A stretch of 9,311 nucleotides of DNA from Bathyarchaeum sp965602795 (lineage in GTDB: Archaea > Thermoproteota > Bathyarchaeia > Bathyarchaeales > Bathyarchaeaceae): NCBI GenBank assembly GCA_965602795.1, contig CBFCZR010000066.1, positions 1 to 9,311 of the forward strand, written 5' to 3'. The number at the start of each line of letters is the position of its first letter. Position 1 is the first letter of the stretch. Under the pieces are notes generated by a model. It was not told where the DNA came from and made no database searches. It was given only the letters and a program-made list of their open reading frames with translations. Positions 1 to 6,011 of this stretch are shown one piece after another. Position numbers and translations under genes: made by a program.

Positions 1-1046
1 GATTCTCTTGTTTCACCTGGAAACCCAAAAACCACACTTGCAATGGTCATTAACCCAACTTCTTTTGCCGCTTTAAACGCCTTTTTCGTTTTGTTTGCAG
101 TAAATCCCTTTCCCATGGCCTCTATAATCCGCTGTGACCCCGCCTCCACACCGAACCATACGGCAATGCATCCAGCATCCTTCATTTTCTGAAGCAAATC
201 CTTTGAAACCATGTCAACGCGAGTACCGCAATCCCACGTTATCTTGAGATTTCGGTTATGGATTTCTCTGCAGATTTCCTCAACTCTAGACTGGTCTACA
301 GTGAATGCGTCGTCATAAAAGGTGAAAGTGTCAGCCCCGTAGGTGTTGTGGAGATGCTCAAGCTCGTCCACCACGTTTTTTGCGCTTCTCATCCGAAACT
401 TTCGGCCGAACATCCTGACCGCCGAACAGAACTCGCACCAAAACACGCAGCCGCGGCTCGTCATTAAGGGAAACATTATGTTCCCGTATTTTTTGAGACG
501 GTCAAGAGGCCAGAGATGATGAGCAGGAAAAGGCAGGCTGTCAAGATCCTCTATGTAGGAACGATCCGCGGTCTTCACGATCTTGCCGTTTTTCCTGTAG
601 GTTATGCCCAGCACGTTACCGAAGCTTTTGCCTGCCTCCAGCTTCTGCACCAGCTCCAGAAGTGTGTTTTCGCCCTCCTTTCTCACCACCACATCCAGCT
701 GCGGACACTCCTTCAACGCCTCCTTATCCCAGAAGGTAACGTGAACACCGCCAAGGAGGGTTAAGCAGTTTGGGCAGACTTCTTTGGCGATTTTTACGAT
801 TTGAAGCGCAGACTTGTAGGTGAGGGTGGTTGAGGTCATTCCAACTATGTCTGGATTCCGCTTACCAAGTTCGTTTTTCACTTCTTCAAATGAGATGTTT
901 AGGGCTTGGCAGTCGATAACATCAACTTCGTACCCGTTTTTCTCTAGAACAGCAGCCAAATACCCCAATCCTAAAGGGGTGAATGGGGGATGCTGATGTG
1001 CACCCTTTGGGTAGGGTGGGTTCACGAGGGTTACATGTAGCGGCAT
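1..1046 (-). CDS. Cobalamin-binding radical SAM protein, C-terminus cut by window edge
   Basis: The minus strand is open from an ATG at 1046 to the left edge, giving 348 complete codons without a stop. The N-terminal half reads as a Rossmann-like B12-binding domain: strand LHVTLVNPP (about residues 3-11), PLGLGYLAAVLEK (24-36), VDVIDCQ (41-47), DIVGMTS (66-72) and LLGGVHVT (97-104). It is followed by the linker DLDSLPFPAHHLWP (168-181). The radical SAM core has the cluster motif CVFWCEFC, with C200, C204 and C207 as CX3CX2C, then FYDDAFT (243-249), WFGVEAGS (297-304) and GFPGET (341-346). The family usually has a further 100 or so residues, now outside the window. No DxHxxG cobalamin motif is seen, so B12 would bind without a protein histidine ligand, as in many class B methylases. 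The usual VRGEGE is VRKEGE here. An in-frame TAA lies 13 codons upstream, and no other ATG intervenes. The substrate is unknown; methyl transfer to an unactivated carbon is the commonest role in this family. Confidence 0.93.
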   Translation of the reverse strand, partial: MPLHVTLVNPPYPKGAHQHPPFTPLGLGYLAAVLEKNGYEVDVIDCQALNISFEEVKNELGKRNPDIVGMTSTTLTYKSALQIVKIAKEVCPNCLTLLGGVHVTFWDKEALKECPQLDVVVRKEGENTLLELVQKLEAGKSFGNVLGITYRKNGKIVKTADRSYIEDLDSLPFPAHHLWPLDRLKKYGNIMFPLMTSRGCVFWCEFCSAVRMFGRKFRMRSAKNVVDELEHLHNTYGADTFTFYDDAFTVDQSRVEEICREIHNRNLKITWDCGTRVDMVSKDLLQKMKDAGCIAVWFGVEAGSQRIIEAMGKGFTANKTKKAFKAAKEVGLMTIASVVFGFPGETRE

Positions 1047-1089
1047 AAGTCTTCCCTGAGCGTTTGTTGCTTACGAAATACAGCAAGCC

Positions 1090-1129
1090 GCATGCTTAAT
1101 ATCTTTTGCATAAAAGGGACTTAACATGC
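1090..1129 (-). promoter_or_regulatory. Probable promoter of the first radical SAM gene, with imperfect inverted repeat around the TATA candidates
   Basis: The 116-nt gap between cbiB and the radical SAM gene holds two minus-strand TATA candidates: CCCTTTTATGC (1117-1107) and AAAAGATATTAAGC (1107-1094). They predict start sites near 1087 and 1074, leaving leaders of roughly 28-40 nt that include the weak purine-rich stretch CAGGGAAG before the ATG. Both are enclosed by an inverted repeat, GCATGCTTAA (1090-1099) and TTAACATGC (1121-1129), which pair except for one extra base. An archaeal repressor often binds such palindromes over TATA boxes, but that role is inferred. Confidence 0.4.
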
Positions 1130-1162
1130 CCAAACACTGAGGAAAGGCACTCAGGCGAGATG

Positions 1163-2158
1163 TTAGTATCCTAAAAGGGGGAAAAGGTAGAGACTTGTCA
1201 GCAAAAGTATTGGCAGCATAAAGAGTATCGCCAAGATTATTGAAACGTTCCGGATTCTTAACGCGCAAATGATTTTGCTTGCATCCAGCTCTTCAACTGG
1301 GTCTCCAACAGCGTATTGTCCCGGCTTTTCTAGTTGCACGCGGAGCGCTCCAGCCATGGAAGCCATCTGCCACCCGTGATTTATGCTTGGAATCTTAGCT
1401 TGGTCTCTGCGGGCGATTGCCCAAGCGTTTTTGTGGTCCTCGCCTAGAATAGCTGCGGCTAAAATTATCAGAAGGGTTGTTAATCTGGCTGGAATATAGT
1501 TGACTATGGTGTCGGAGACTGCGGAAAACCATCCGATGTGAAGGTGCTCAGGGTCTTTGAACCCAACCATACCGTCAAGCGTGTTGATGGCTCGAAACGC
1601 GACGGCGCCTGGAATCCCAAAAAAGGCGTAGTAGAAGATTGGTGATAGTCTGAAGTCGGTTAGGTTTTCGGCTAGTGATTCGATGACAGAGGAGGCTATT
1701 TGGGAGCCTGTTAGGTCTTTGTTGTCTCTTCGCGAGAAGTGGGCGTACTTTCTGGCTTCGTTCAGGTCGCCTGATTGGATGGCTTCGGCTGCGGCATTAC
1801 CCCAGTCTGTTTCCAGCTTCATACAGATTGTTAGTTTAAGGATTACAGCGGCTACGAGAACGTAAACCAGAACGCCTAGGTAAATATAGATGAACTTTAA
1901 CCCAAAGTAGACAGGCAAGGTGAAAACGGTTATTACTATAAGAGCTAACAGGACACCACCTAGTTTTTCTATTTTCGGATTCGGGTTCTTGAAGTAAGGC
2001 TCTAACACGGTGGTTAACTTGCCCATCCACACGGTTGGATGCAGCTTGAATTGTATTCGCTGCGGGTAATTGGGGGAAGGGTCGCCGAAAATCAGGTCTA
2101 ACAGTAAAGCTAAGATGAGAACGGAAACCGAAATTAACAAACTGGTTATCAGCATCAT
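1163..2158 (-). CDS. cbiB: CbiB/CobD, adenosylcobinamide-phosphate synthase
   Basis: A 331-residue integral membrane protein of normal family length. CbiB joins the aminopropanol (phosphate) arm to adenosylcobyric acid with ATP, making adenosylcobinamide (phosphate), a late step of cobalamin synthesis. Family signatures seen in order: LDLIFGDP (20-27), HPTVWMGKL (40-48), FSRRD (141-145), SSVIESLAENLTD (156-168), SPIFYYAFFGIPGAVAFRAI (172-191), NTLDGMVGFKD (192-202), and the C-terminal GWQMASMAGAL / GQYAVGDP region (262-287). Hydrophobic segments lie near 5-25, 66-110, 175-195, 215-240 and 305-328. The usual SPNxGW is SINHGW here (258-263). Start codons ATG at 2158 and 2155 are adjacent and no strong ribosome site distinguishes them. 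A cobalamin-binding radical SAM gene lies 116 nt downstream on the same strand, so maker and user of the cofactor are neighbours; the gap contains TATA-like sequence, so a shared transcript is uncertain. Confidence 0.96.
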   Translation of the reverse strand: MMLITSLLISVSVLILALLLDLIFGDPSPNYPQRIQFKLHPTVWMGKLTTVLEPYFKNPNPKIEKLGGVLLALIVITVFTLPVYFGLKFIYIYLGVLVYVLVAAVILKLTICMKLETDWGNAAAEAIQSGDLNEARKYAHFSRRDNKDLTGSQIASSVIESLAENLTDFRLSPIFYYAFFGIPGAVAFRAINTLDGMVGFKDPEHLHIGWFSAVSDTIVNYIPARLTTLLIILAAAILGEDHKNAWAIARRDQAKIPSINHGWQMASMAGALRVQLEKPGQYAVGDPVEELDASKIICALRIRNVSIILAILFMLPILLLTSLYLFPLLGY

Positions 2159-2206
2159 CTATCAAACACTGCTAACTGAACAGACAGATACGGATAGTCC
2201 AGAAAT

Positions 2207-2219
2207 CTTACTTAAATCG
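2207..2219 (-). promoter_or_regulatory. Candidate TATA box of cbiB
   Basis: The minus strand reads CGATTTAAGTAAG here, centred near 2213. It would place a start site near 2187 and a leader of about 29 nt before the cbiB ATG at 2158. The surrounding gap (2159-2235) contains nothing else I can name, and no clear Shine-Dalgarno sequence. Confidence 0.35.
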
Positions 2220-2235
2220 ATTGTCATCCGAACCA

Positions 2236-2475
2236 TTACTGAATTTGTACGTTTGCACGTTCACGGTTTTTGCTTATCTTGAAAGCTATTATCGAAACCA
2301 ATGTTGAAAGCAAGAAGAGACATCCAAACACTGAAAGAAGTGACCTGAAAAGGGGTTCTCCAATTAAAACATCCATTGAAGGAAAGGGAAGCACATATGC
2401 GGCTAAGAGAATGGCATAAAAAGTTGCGCCAATTACTTGAACAAAAAACAGAAGCATAATTGAGGTTCTATCCAT
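2236..2475 (-). CDS. Small two-helix membrane protein, unknown function
   Basis: A 79-residue reading frame from ATG 2475, not recognised as any family. Two strongly hydrophobic segments (about residues 7-29 and 45-66) are separated by a short loop with FPSMDVLIGEPLFR. The tail KISKNRERANVQIQ is basic and polar, so the C-terminus is probably cytoplasmic, and with two helices so would be the N-terminus. The clean two-helix layout, an excellent TATA box upstream, and the fit between cbiB and the divergent gene support it being real. An alternative start is the methionine at residue 7 (2457). It is co-directional with cbiB, 77 nt ahead of it, so read-through is possible. It is divergent from the larger membrane protein at 2616, which raises the possibility of joint regulation. 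It might be an accessory subunit or just a lineage-specific small membrane protein. Confidence 0.62.
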   Translation of the reverse strand: MDRTSIMLLFFVQVIGATFYAILLAAYVLPFPSMDVLIGEPLFRSLLSVFGCLFLLSTLVSIIAFKISKNRERANVQIQ

Positions 2476-2533
2476 AGCACAATTCAGCCCCTTTAAAACA
2501 ATGTAGTTTCTTGCACGGAAAAGTTTGTTGTTT

Positions 2534-2546
2534 CATTTTATAAGCC
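2534..2546 (-). promoter_or_regulatory. Strong TATA box of the small membrane protein
   Basis: The minus strand reads GGCTTATAAAATG, a near-consensus archaeal TATA element centred near 2540. It predicts a start site near 2513 and a leader of about 38 nt to the ATG at 2475. A second AT stretch, TGTTTTAAAG (2501-2492), lies too close to the ATG to be the main element unless translation begins at the internal methionine (2457). The whole 2476-2615 gap is a divergent promoter region. Confidence 0.5.
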
Positions 2547-2570
2547 TAACCATTGTGGGCACGCATACGG

Positions 2571-2596
2571 ATTTAAGGGCACAACAATATATGTAA
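2571..2596 (+). promoter_or_regulatory. Candidate TATA elements of the 294-residue membrane protein
   Basis: Two plus-strand candidates lie here: ATTTAAG (2571-2577) and AATATATGTA (2586-2595). The second, centred near 2590, predicts initiation near 2616-2618. That is right at the possible GTG (2616) or just ahead of ATG 2622 and 2628, suggesting a leaderless or nearly leaderless transcript. No Shine-Dalgarno sequence precedes any of these starts, which fits. Confidence 0.4.
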
Positions 2597-2615
2597 AAAG
2601 CTGACTAGGCTTGAA

Positions 2616-3500
2616 GTGCTGATGGTTATGGCTGATTCAAAAACGCTTTGGACAGTGAAGCTTGGATTCTTGGCTGTGGCTTTAGCTTGGTTCTCTTTCA
2701 CGTTTTACGAGTTCGCCTTCGGCATCGTTAATCGAAGTGTAGACTGGCCAATAATTATTCAGGACTTGCCGGGGGGGTTAGGTTTGGGATTCAGAACTGG
2801 AGCAAGTTTTATGGCTGTGATGACAGTTCTTTTCTGGATTTTTAACAAAGATTTTTCTAAACCAGAACTGGCAACGTGCTTAAGGTTTATTGTTGTCTTT
2901 GAAGCGGCTACTTTTGTGTCGCTTATACCTTCAGGTGTATTTACCTTTATTTTTCCTGAATTGCTGACTCCCATTTGGATAGTTGAGTTAACCATACCTG
3001 TTTTAACCGAGTCGATACTGGTCCCTTTTGTGTTGATGAAACTGTTTTTTGCTTTGAACCCACGTAAGCCGGTGGGAAATGCAATAAAATGGGCGTTGAT
3101 TTCAGGCACAGTCTACATTTTTGTTTTCTGGCTCAATTACACCTGCAACTGGGTAGGTACAATACTGATTAGCGGCATCGAGTATGTTAGCTCGTATCCT
3201 GTGAATTTGTTCAGTTTCTGTTTGACTTCAGTGGGATTGCTGCTGCTTGCTTTATACACTGCCAATTTTGCGCGGAAGTCCATTGGAGTAGAAGACGTGA
3301 AGGGGCTGGACGTAAACAGGATTGGCTTCATTGTTACTTTTTTTGGGTTATATTTTGTTGTCACCTATTTTCTGTGGCTACTCTTCGGAAGTGTTGGAGG
3401 ATGGAGCATATGGTACGCTTGGTTTCTGAATCACAACATGGATTTGTGGCTTCTAACAGCCCCGATGCTGGGTCTGCCGCTAATATTCCACCAAGATTAG
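2616..3500 (+). CDS. Polytopic membrane protein, unknown function
   Basis: An up to 294-residue protein that I cannot assign to a family. Seven or eight hydrophobic segments are visible, near residues 13-36, 62-77, 88-113, 116-146, 157-175, 196-217, 234-258 and 275-291. Loops carry modest charge, for example FNKDFSKPE (76-84), LNPRKPVGN (147-155) and RKSIGVEDVKGLDVNR (220-235). The C-terminal end is rich in Trp and aromatic residues (GGWSIWYAWFLNHNMDLWLL). No transporter, enzyme or cofactor motif is evident. The frame opens with GTG at 2616, with in-frame ATG at 2622 and 2628; a probable leaderless transcript makes the ATGs equally likely, shortening the protein by only 2-4 residues. It is divergent from the two-helix protein and convergent with the amidohydrolase (53-nt gap), so it is probably a single-gene transcript. 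Confidence 0.85.
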   Translation: MLMVMADSKTLWTVKLGFLAVALAWFSFTFYEFAFGIVNRSVDWPIIIQDLPGGLGLGFRTGASFMAVMTVLFWIFNKDFSKPELATCLRFIVVFEAATFVSLIPSGVFTFIFPELLTPIWIVELTIPVLTESILVPFVLMKLFFALNPRKPVGNAIKWALISGTVYIFVFWLNYTCNWVGTILISGIEYVSSYPVNLFSFCLTSVGLLLLALYTANFARKSIGVEDVKGLDVNRIGFIVTFFGLYFVVTYFLWLLFGSVGGWSIWYAWFLNHNMDLWLLTAPMLGLPLIFHQD

Positions 3501-3553
3501 TGTTAATTTGAGAGGAAGACTAGGAACAGAATCAGGTAAACACCAGACGTTAG

Positions 3554-5110
3554 TTAACTTTGATAAACCACTTTTCCGCCAACAATAGTCATATCCACGT
3601 TGATGTCGCCGATTTTGCTTGACGGAGTCTTTTTTGGGTCAGCCGAAAGCACTGTGAGGTCGGCTAGTTTGCCCTCCTCAATCGAGCCCTTAACGGTCTC
3701 TTCAAAGGATGCGTACGCCGCGTTGACGGTGTACATCCGTAAAGCCTCATCAACGCTGATTTGTTCCTCAGGAAAGAACTGTCTCGTCACAGCTGCTTGG
3801 ATACCCTGCAAAGGACTTATCGGCTCCATTGGACAGTCCGAACCGCCTGCAACCCGTATTCCCTCCTTGATTAGCGTTTTTATGGGGTAAAGCCACCTAG
3901 CCCTTTCAGACCCCAAACGTTCAACTGCCGACCAAACAGAAAATTCTGTGATAACACATTTGGGCTGCACAGAAACAATCATCCCCAATTCTTTGATGCG
4001 CTGAATCAACTCCTTGTTGAGAACTGACGCATGCTCTAGGCGAAACCGATGGTCGTTTCTCGGCACTTCCATAAAAGCCTTTTCGATGGCAGATAGAGCC
4101 ATGTCGATTGCTTGGTCGCCCAGTGCATGCATAATCAAACGAAAGTTGGCTTTGTGAACTTTCATGACTAATGCATCCAATTCTTCTTGTGAATACAACA
4201 GCTCTCCTTTTGAGGCGGGGTCGTCACTGTAGGGTTCACGAAGAGCCGCTGTATGTGCAGCTAGGGAGCCGTCTACAAAAACCTTGACGCCCAAGTTTCC
4301 ATCCTTGTTGGAGCCTGAACTGTTTATTTGGTCCAAAAGATTTGCTGGAACTATTGGGTAGACGTGTAGAGGCAATTTGTTTTCTGAGCAGACTTTTTGG
4401 ATGACTGAGATTTCAGCCGAAGATGTAGCTATCCAGTGTACGGTGGTCACTCCGGCTTCCACGATTTTTTTGCATGCTAAGCTAGCGCCCTCTACAAGTT
4501 CTTCTTCGCTGGGCTCAGGGATTGTTTTCCACACCAAGTCTGTTGCCGTTTCTCGCAGAATGCCTGTTGGCTCCCCGCTTTCAGTGTCTTTTTCGATTTC
4601 GCCGCCTGACGGAGCACGTGTTTCTTTTGTTACTCCAGCTAATTCTAAGGCTTTGCTGTTGACGACGCATACTCGTCCGCATTGGTGATAAAGGATTACA
4701 GGGTTGTTTGGTGAAGCTTCATCTAGGTCCCGACGGTTTGGGTAACGTTTCTCGGCAAAACGGGTTTGGTCCCATCCGCTGCCGATAATCCATCTTTCTT
4801 TAGAGATTTTCTGTGCACGTTCTCTGATTCTCCGTTGCATCTCCTCGATAGAAGTTACGTTTTTTAAATCGATCCACATTAAGAACTTTCCAAAATCGGC
4901 GACGTGAATGTGGGAATCGATTAAACCGGGGACAACAGTTCTTCCCTGCAAATCTATGACTTTGGTGTCGTCTCCAATCCACGAATTGATTTCCTCGTTT
5001 GTGCCGACTTTAACGATTCTGTCTTTCTTTACGGCTACTGCTTCAGCGCTGGGCTGAGACGAATCCATGGTTAAGACGTTTCCGTCAATCAAAACCAAAT
5101 CTGCCCGCAC
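3554..5110 (-). CDS. YtcJ-type metal-dependent amidohydrolase (amidohydrolase family 3)
   Basis: A cytoplasmic hydrolase of the amidohydrolase superfamily, with the length and motif order of YtcJ/NfdA-like proteins; substrates in this family are mostly unproven amides or ureas. Numbering from the longest frame (GTG 5152, 532 residues): N-terminal beta-sandwich strand ADLVLIDGNVLTMD (17-30), metal motif VPGLIDSHIH (74-83, H81 and H83), WIIGSGWDQ (121-129), KVFVDGS (290-296), HALGDQAID (342-350), RLEHAS (371-376), GGSDCPMEPISP (437-448), and the closing sandwich strand GKLADLTVLSADP (494-506). I place the start at GTG 5110, giving 518 residues. It is preceded at 8 nt by AGGTG, and the protein then begins MRADLVLIDGN, as homologues usually do. 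GTG 5152 would instead be a leaderless start and cannot be excluded. It has its own promoter and no operon partner: the methyltransferase upstream ends 65 nt before 5152. Confidence 0.95.
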   Translation of the reverse strand: MRADLVLIDGNVLTMDSSQPSAEAVAVKKDRIVKVGTNEEINSWIGDDTKVIDLQGRTVVPGLIDSHIHVADFGKFLMWIDLKNVTSIEEMQRRIRERAQKISKERWIIGSGWDQTRFAEKRYPNRRDLDEASPNNPVILYHQCGRVCVVNSKALELAGVTKETRAPSGGEIEKDTESGEPTGILRETATDLVWKTIPEPSEEELVEGASLACKKIVEAGVTTVHWIATSSAEISVIQKVCSENKLPLHVYPIVPANLLDQINSSGSNKDGNLGVKVFVDGSLAAHTAALREPYSDDPASKGELLYSQEELDALVMKVHKANFRLIMHALGDQAIDMALSAIEKAFMEVPRNDHRFRLEHASVLNKELIQRIKELGMIVSVQPKCVITEFSVWSAVERLGSERARWLYPIKTLIKEGIRVAGGSDCPMEPISPLQGIQAAVTRQFFPEEQISVDEALRMYTVNAAYASFEETVKGSIEEGKLADLTVLSADPKKTPSSKIGDINVDMTIVGGKVVYQS

Positions 5111-5118
5111 GACAATGA

Positions 5119-5123
5119 CACCT
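5119..5123 (-). promoter_or_regulatory. Ribosome binding site deciding the amidohydrolase start
   Basis: The minus strand reads AGGTG here, 8 nt before GTG 5110. This matches the archaeal anti-Shine-Dalgarno sequence and favours the shorter protein over the frame opened by GTG 5152. Confidence 0.5.
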
Positions 5124-5174
5124 TTCACAGTTGGTATACAAAAGGCAGCCACCGACTAAATAATGATTCTTTGG

Positions 5175-5186
5175 GCTTTAATAAGC
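5175..5186 (-). promoter_or_regulatory. Candidate TATA box of the amidohydrolase
   Basis: The minus strand reads GCTTATTAAAGC, centred near 5180, predicting initiation near 5154. That gives a leader of about 44 nt to GTG 5110, or a leaderless message from GTG 5152. The same gap (5153-5217) holds a short T-run, GTTTTTG (5211-5205), just after the methyltransferase stop. It may help terminate that gene, but is too short to call separately. Confidence 0.4.
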
Positions 5187-5217
5187 TGTTATTTTTTGTC
5201 ACCGCAAAAACGTTCAT

Positions 5218-5934
5218 TCAGTTGCCTATGCGCGGGATAAGCATTGGAACCGTACGTTCATATTTTCGGTATTCTTCGCCGAATTGTTCTTCTAATTCTT
5301 TGTCTTCTTTTTTGGCAAGGCGATAGTACAGGATGGCTAGGATTGGCCATAACAGGAGCGTGGAGATGGCGACCCACAGGATGTTCATACCCAGAGTGAG
5401 CAGCAGAAACCCTAGGTATTGAGGATGGCGGACATGCGCATAGATGCCTGTGGTGACAAGTTTGCCTTTGGCGCTGTAAATTTTTCTCCAACCAAAAACG
5501 ATCAGTAGCATGCCGATTAGAATGATTATGTTTGAGACGGGCAATATGACGCCGAGAAAAATTGAGGTGAACAAGGTTTCTCCGGTTAAAACTGCTAGAG
5601 GGTACCACAGGCAACCGGGAAAAGTTGACCCCAAAAGCCATGTGAGAATGTACATGGTTAAGGGGAAGCCGTACATTTCAATGAAGAGAGCAACTATGAA
5701 CGCGAGGTAAATGCTGCTGGAGAGGCGCGTCGCTTTTCTTCTGAAACGTATGAAGAGAACGAATAGGCTGAAGAGAATAACGTTCAAAACCACGAAGCCC
5801 CAGTCGATGGCTCTATGGGGCAAAGAGGACAAAGGGAAAGCAAGACTGAACGTATATCTTACCGCAAGCCAAACTAACACAAGCGACAGCAACAACGCTA
5901 ACAGTACAAGGCTTATCAGCTCAAGTTTTTTCAC
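5218..5934 (-). CDS. Isoprenylcysteine carboxyl methyltransferase-like membrane methyltransferase
   Basis: A 238-residue polytopic membrane protein of the ICMT/PEMT-like methyltransferase group, which uses S-adenosylmethionine to methylate membrane-associated acceptors. Hydrophobic segments lie near residues 4-25, 43-63, 74-101, 118-148 and 173-204. The diagnostic C-terminal part is intact: LVTTGIYAHVRHPQYLG (159-175, with the RHPQY SAM-binding motif), then EDKELEEQFGEEY (210-222) and YERTVPMLIP (225-234). EMYGFPLTMY (86-95) is another stretch common in prokaryotic members. The start is GTG 5934, supported by GAGG (5945-5942) 7 nt upstream. It lies 77 nt downstream of, and co-directional with, the SPASM radical SAM gene. 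A TATA-like GCTTTAAGG in the gap (5989-5981) allows separate transcription. Prokaryotic relatives rarely act on prenylated proteins; lipid or small-molecule acceptors are possible, and the true one is unknown. Confidence 0.92.
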   Translation of the reverse strand: MKKLELISLVLLALLLSLVLVWLAVRYTFSLAFPLSSLPHRAIDWGFVVLNVILFSLFVLFIRFRRKATRLSSSIYLAFIVALFIEMYGFPLTMYILTWLLGSTFPGCLWYPLAVLTGETLFTSIFLGVILPVSNIIILIGMLLIVFGWRKIYSAKGKLVTTGIYAHVRHPQYLGFLLLTLGMNILWVAISTLLLWPILAILYYRLAKKEDKELEEQFGEEYRKYERTVPMLIPRIGN

Positions 5935-5941
5935 TCTATAT

Positions 5942-5990
5942 CCTCGCTTAGTTTTCGCCTAAACAAGAATCGCCTATGAACCTTAAAGCT
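5942..5990 (-). promoter_or_regulatory. Ribosome binding site and possible internal promoter of the membrane methyltransferase
   Basis: GAGG (5945-5942) sits 7 nt before GTG 5934 and supports that unusual start. AGCTTTAAGG (5990-5981) could be a TATA element, with initiation near 5960. If it is not used, the gene would be the second cistron behind the SPASM radical SAM gene. Confidence 0.4.
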
Positions 5991-6011
5991 TTGCAGAACA
6001 GTTTGCTGGTC

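Noticed and set aside
258..764. Two plus-strand frames of 69 and 82 codons
   Set aside because: They lie antisense within the radical SAM gene at 1-1046, whose motifs are clear, and their products look like no protein family.
1071..1268. Minus-strand frame of 65 codons overlapping the end of cbiB and the following gap
   Set aside because: It overlaps the conserved C-terminal coding part of cbiB in another frame and has no family-like sequence.
5258..5962. Frames in other phases and on the opposite strand across the membrane methyltransferase
   Set aside because: They are shadows of a gene whose own frame carries RHPQY and the rest of the family signature.
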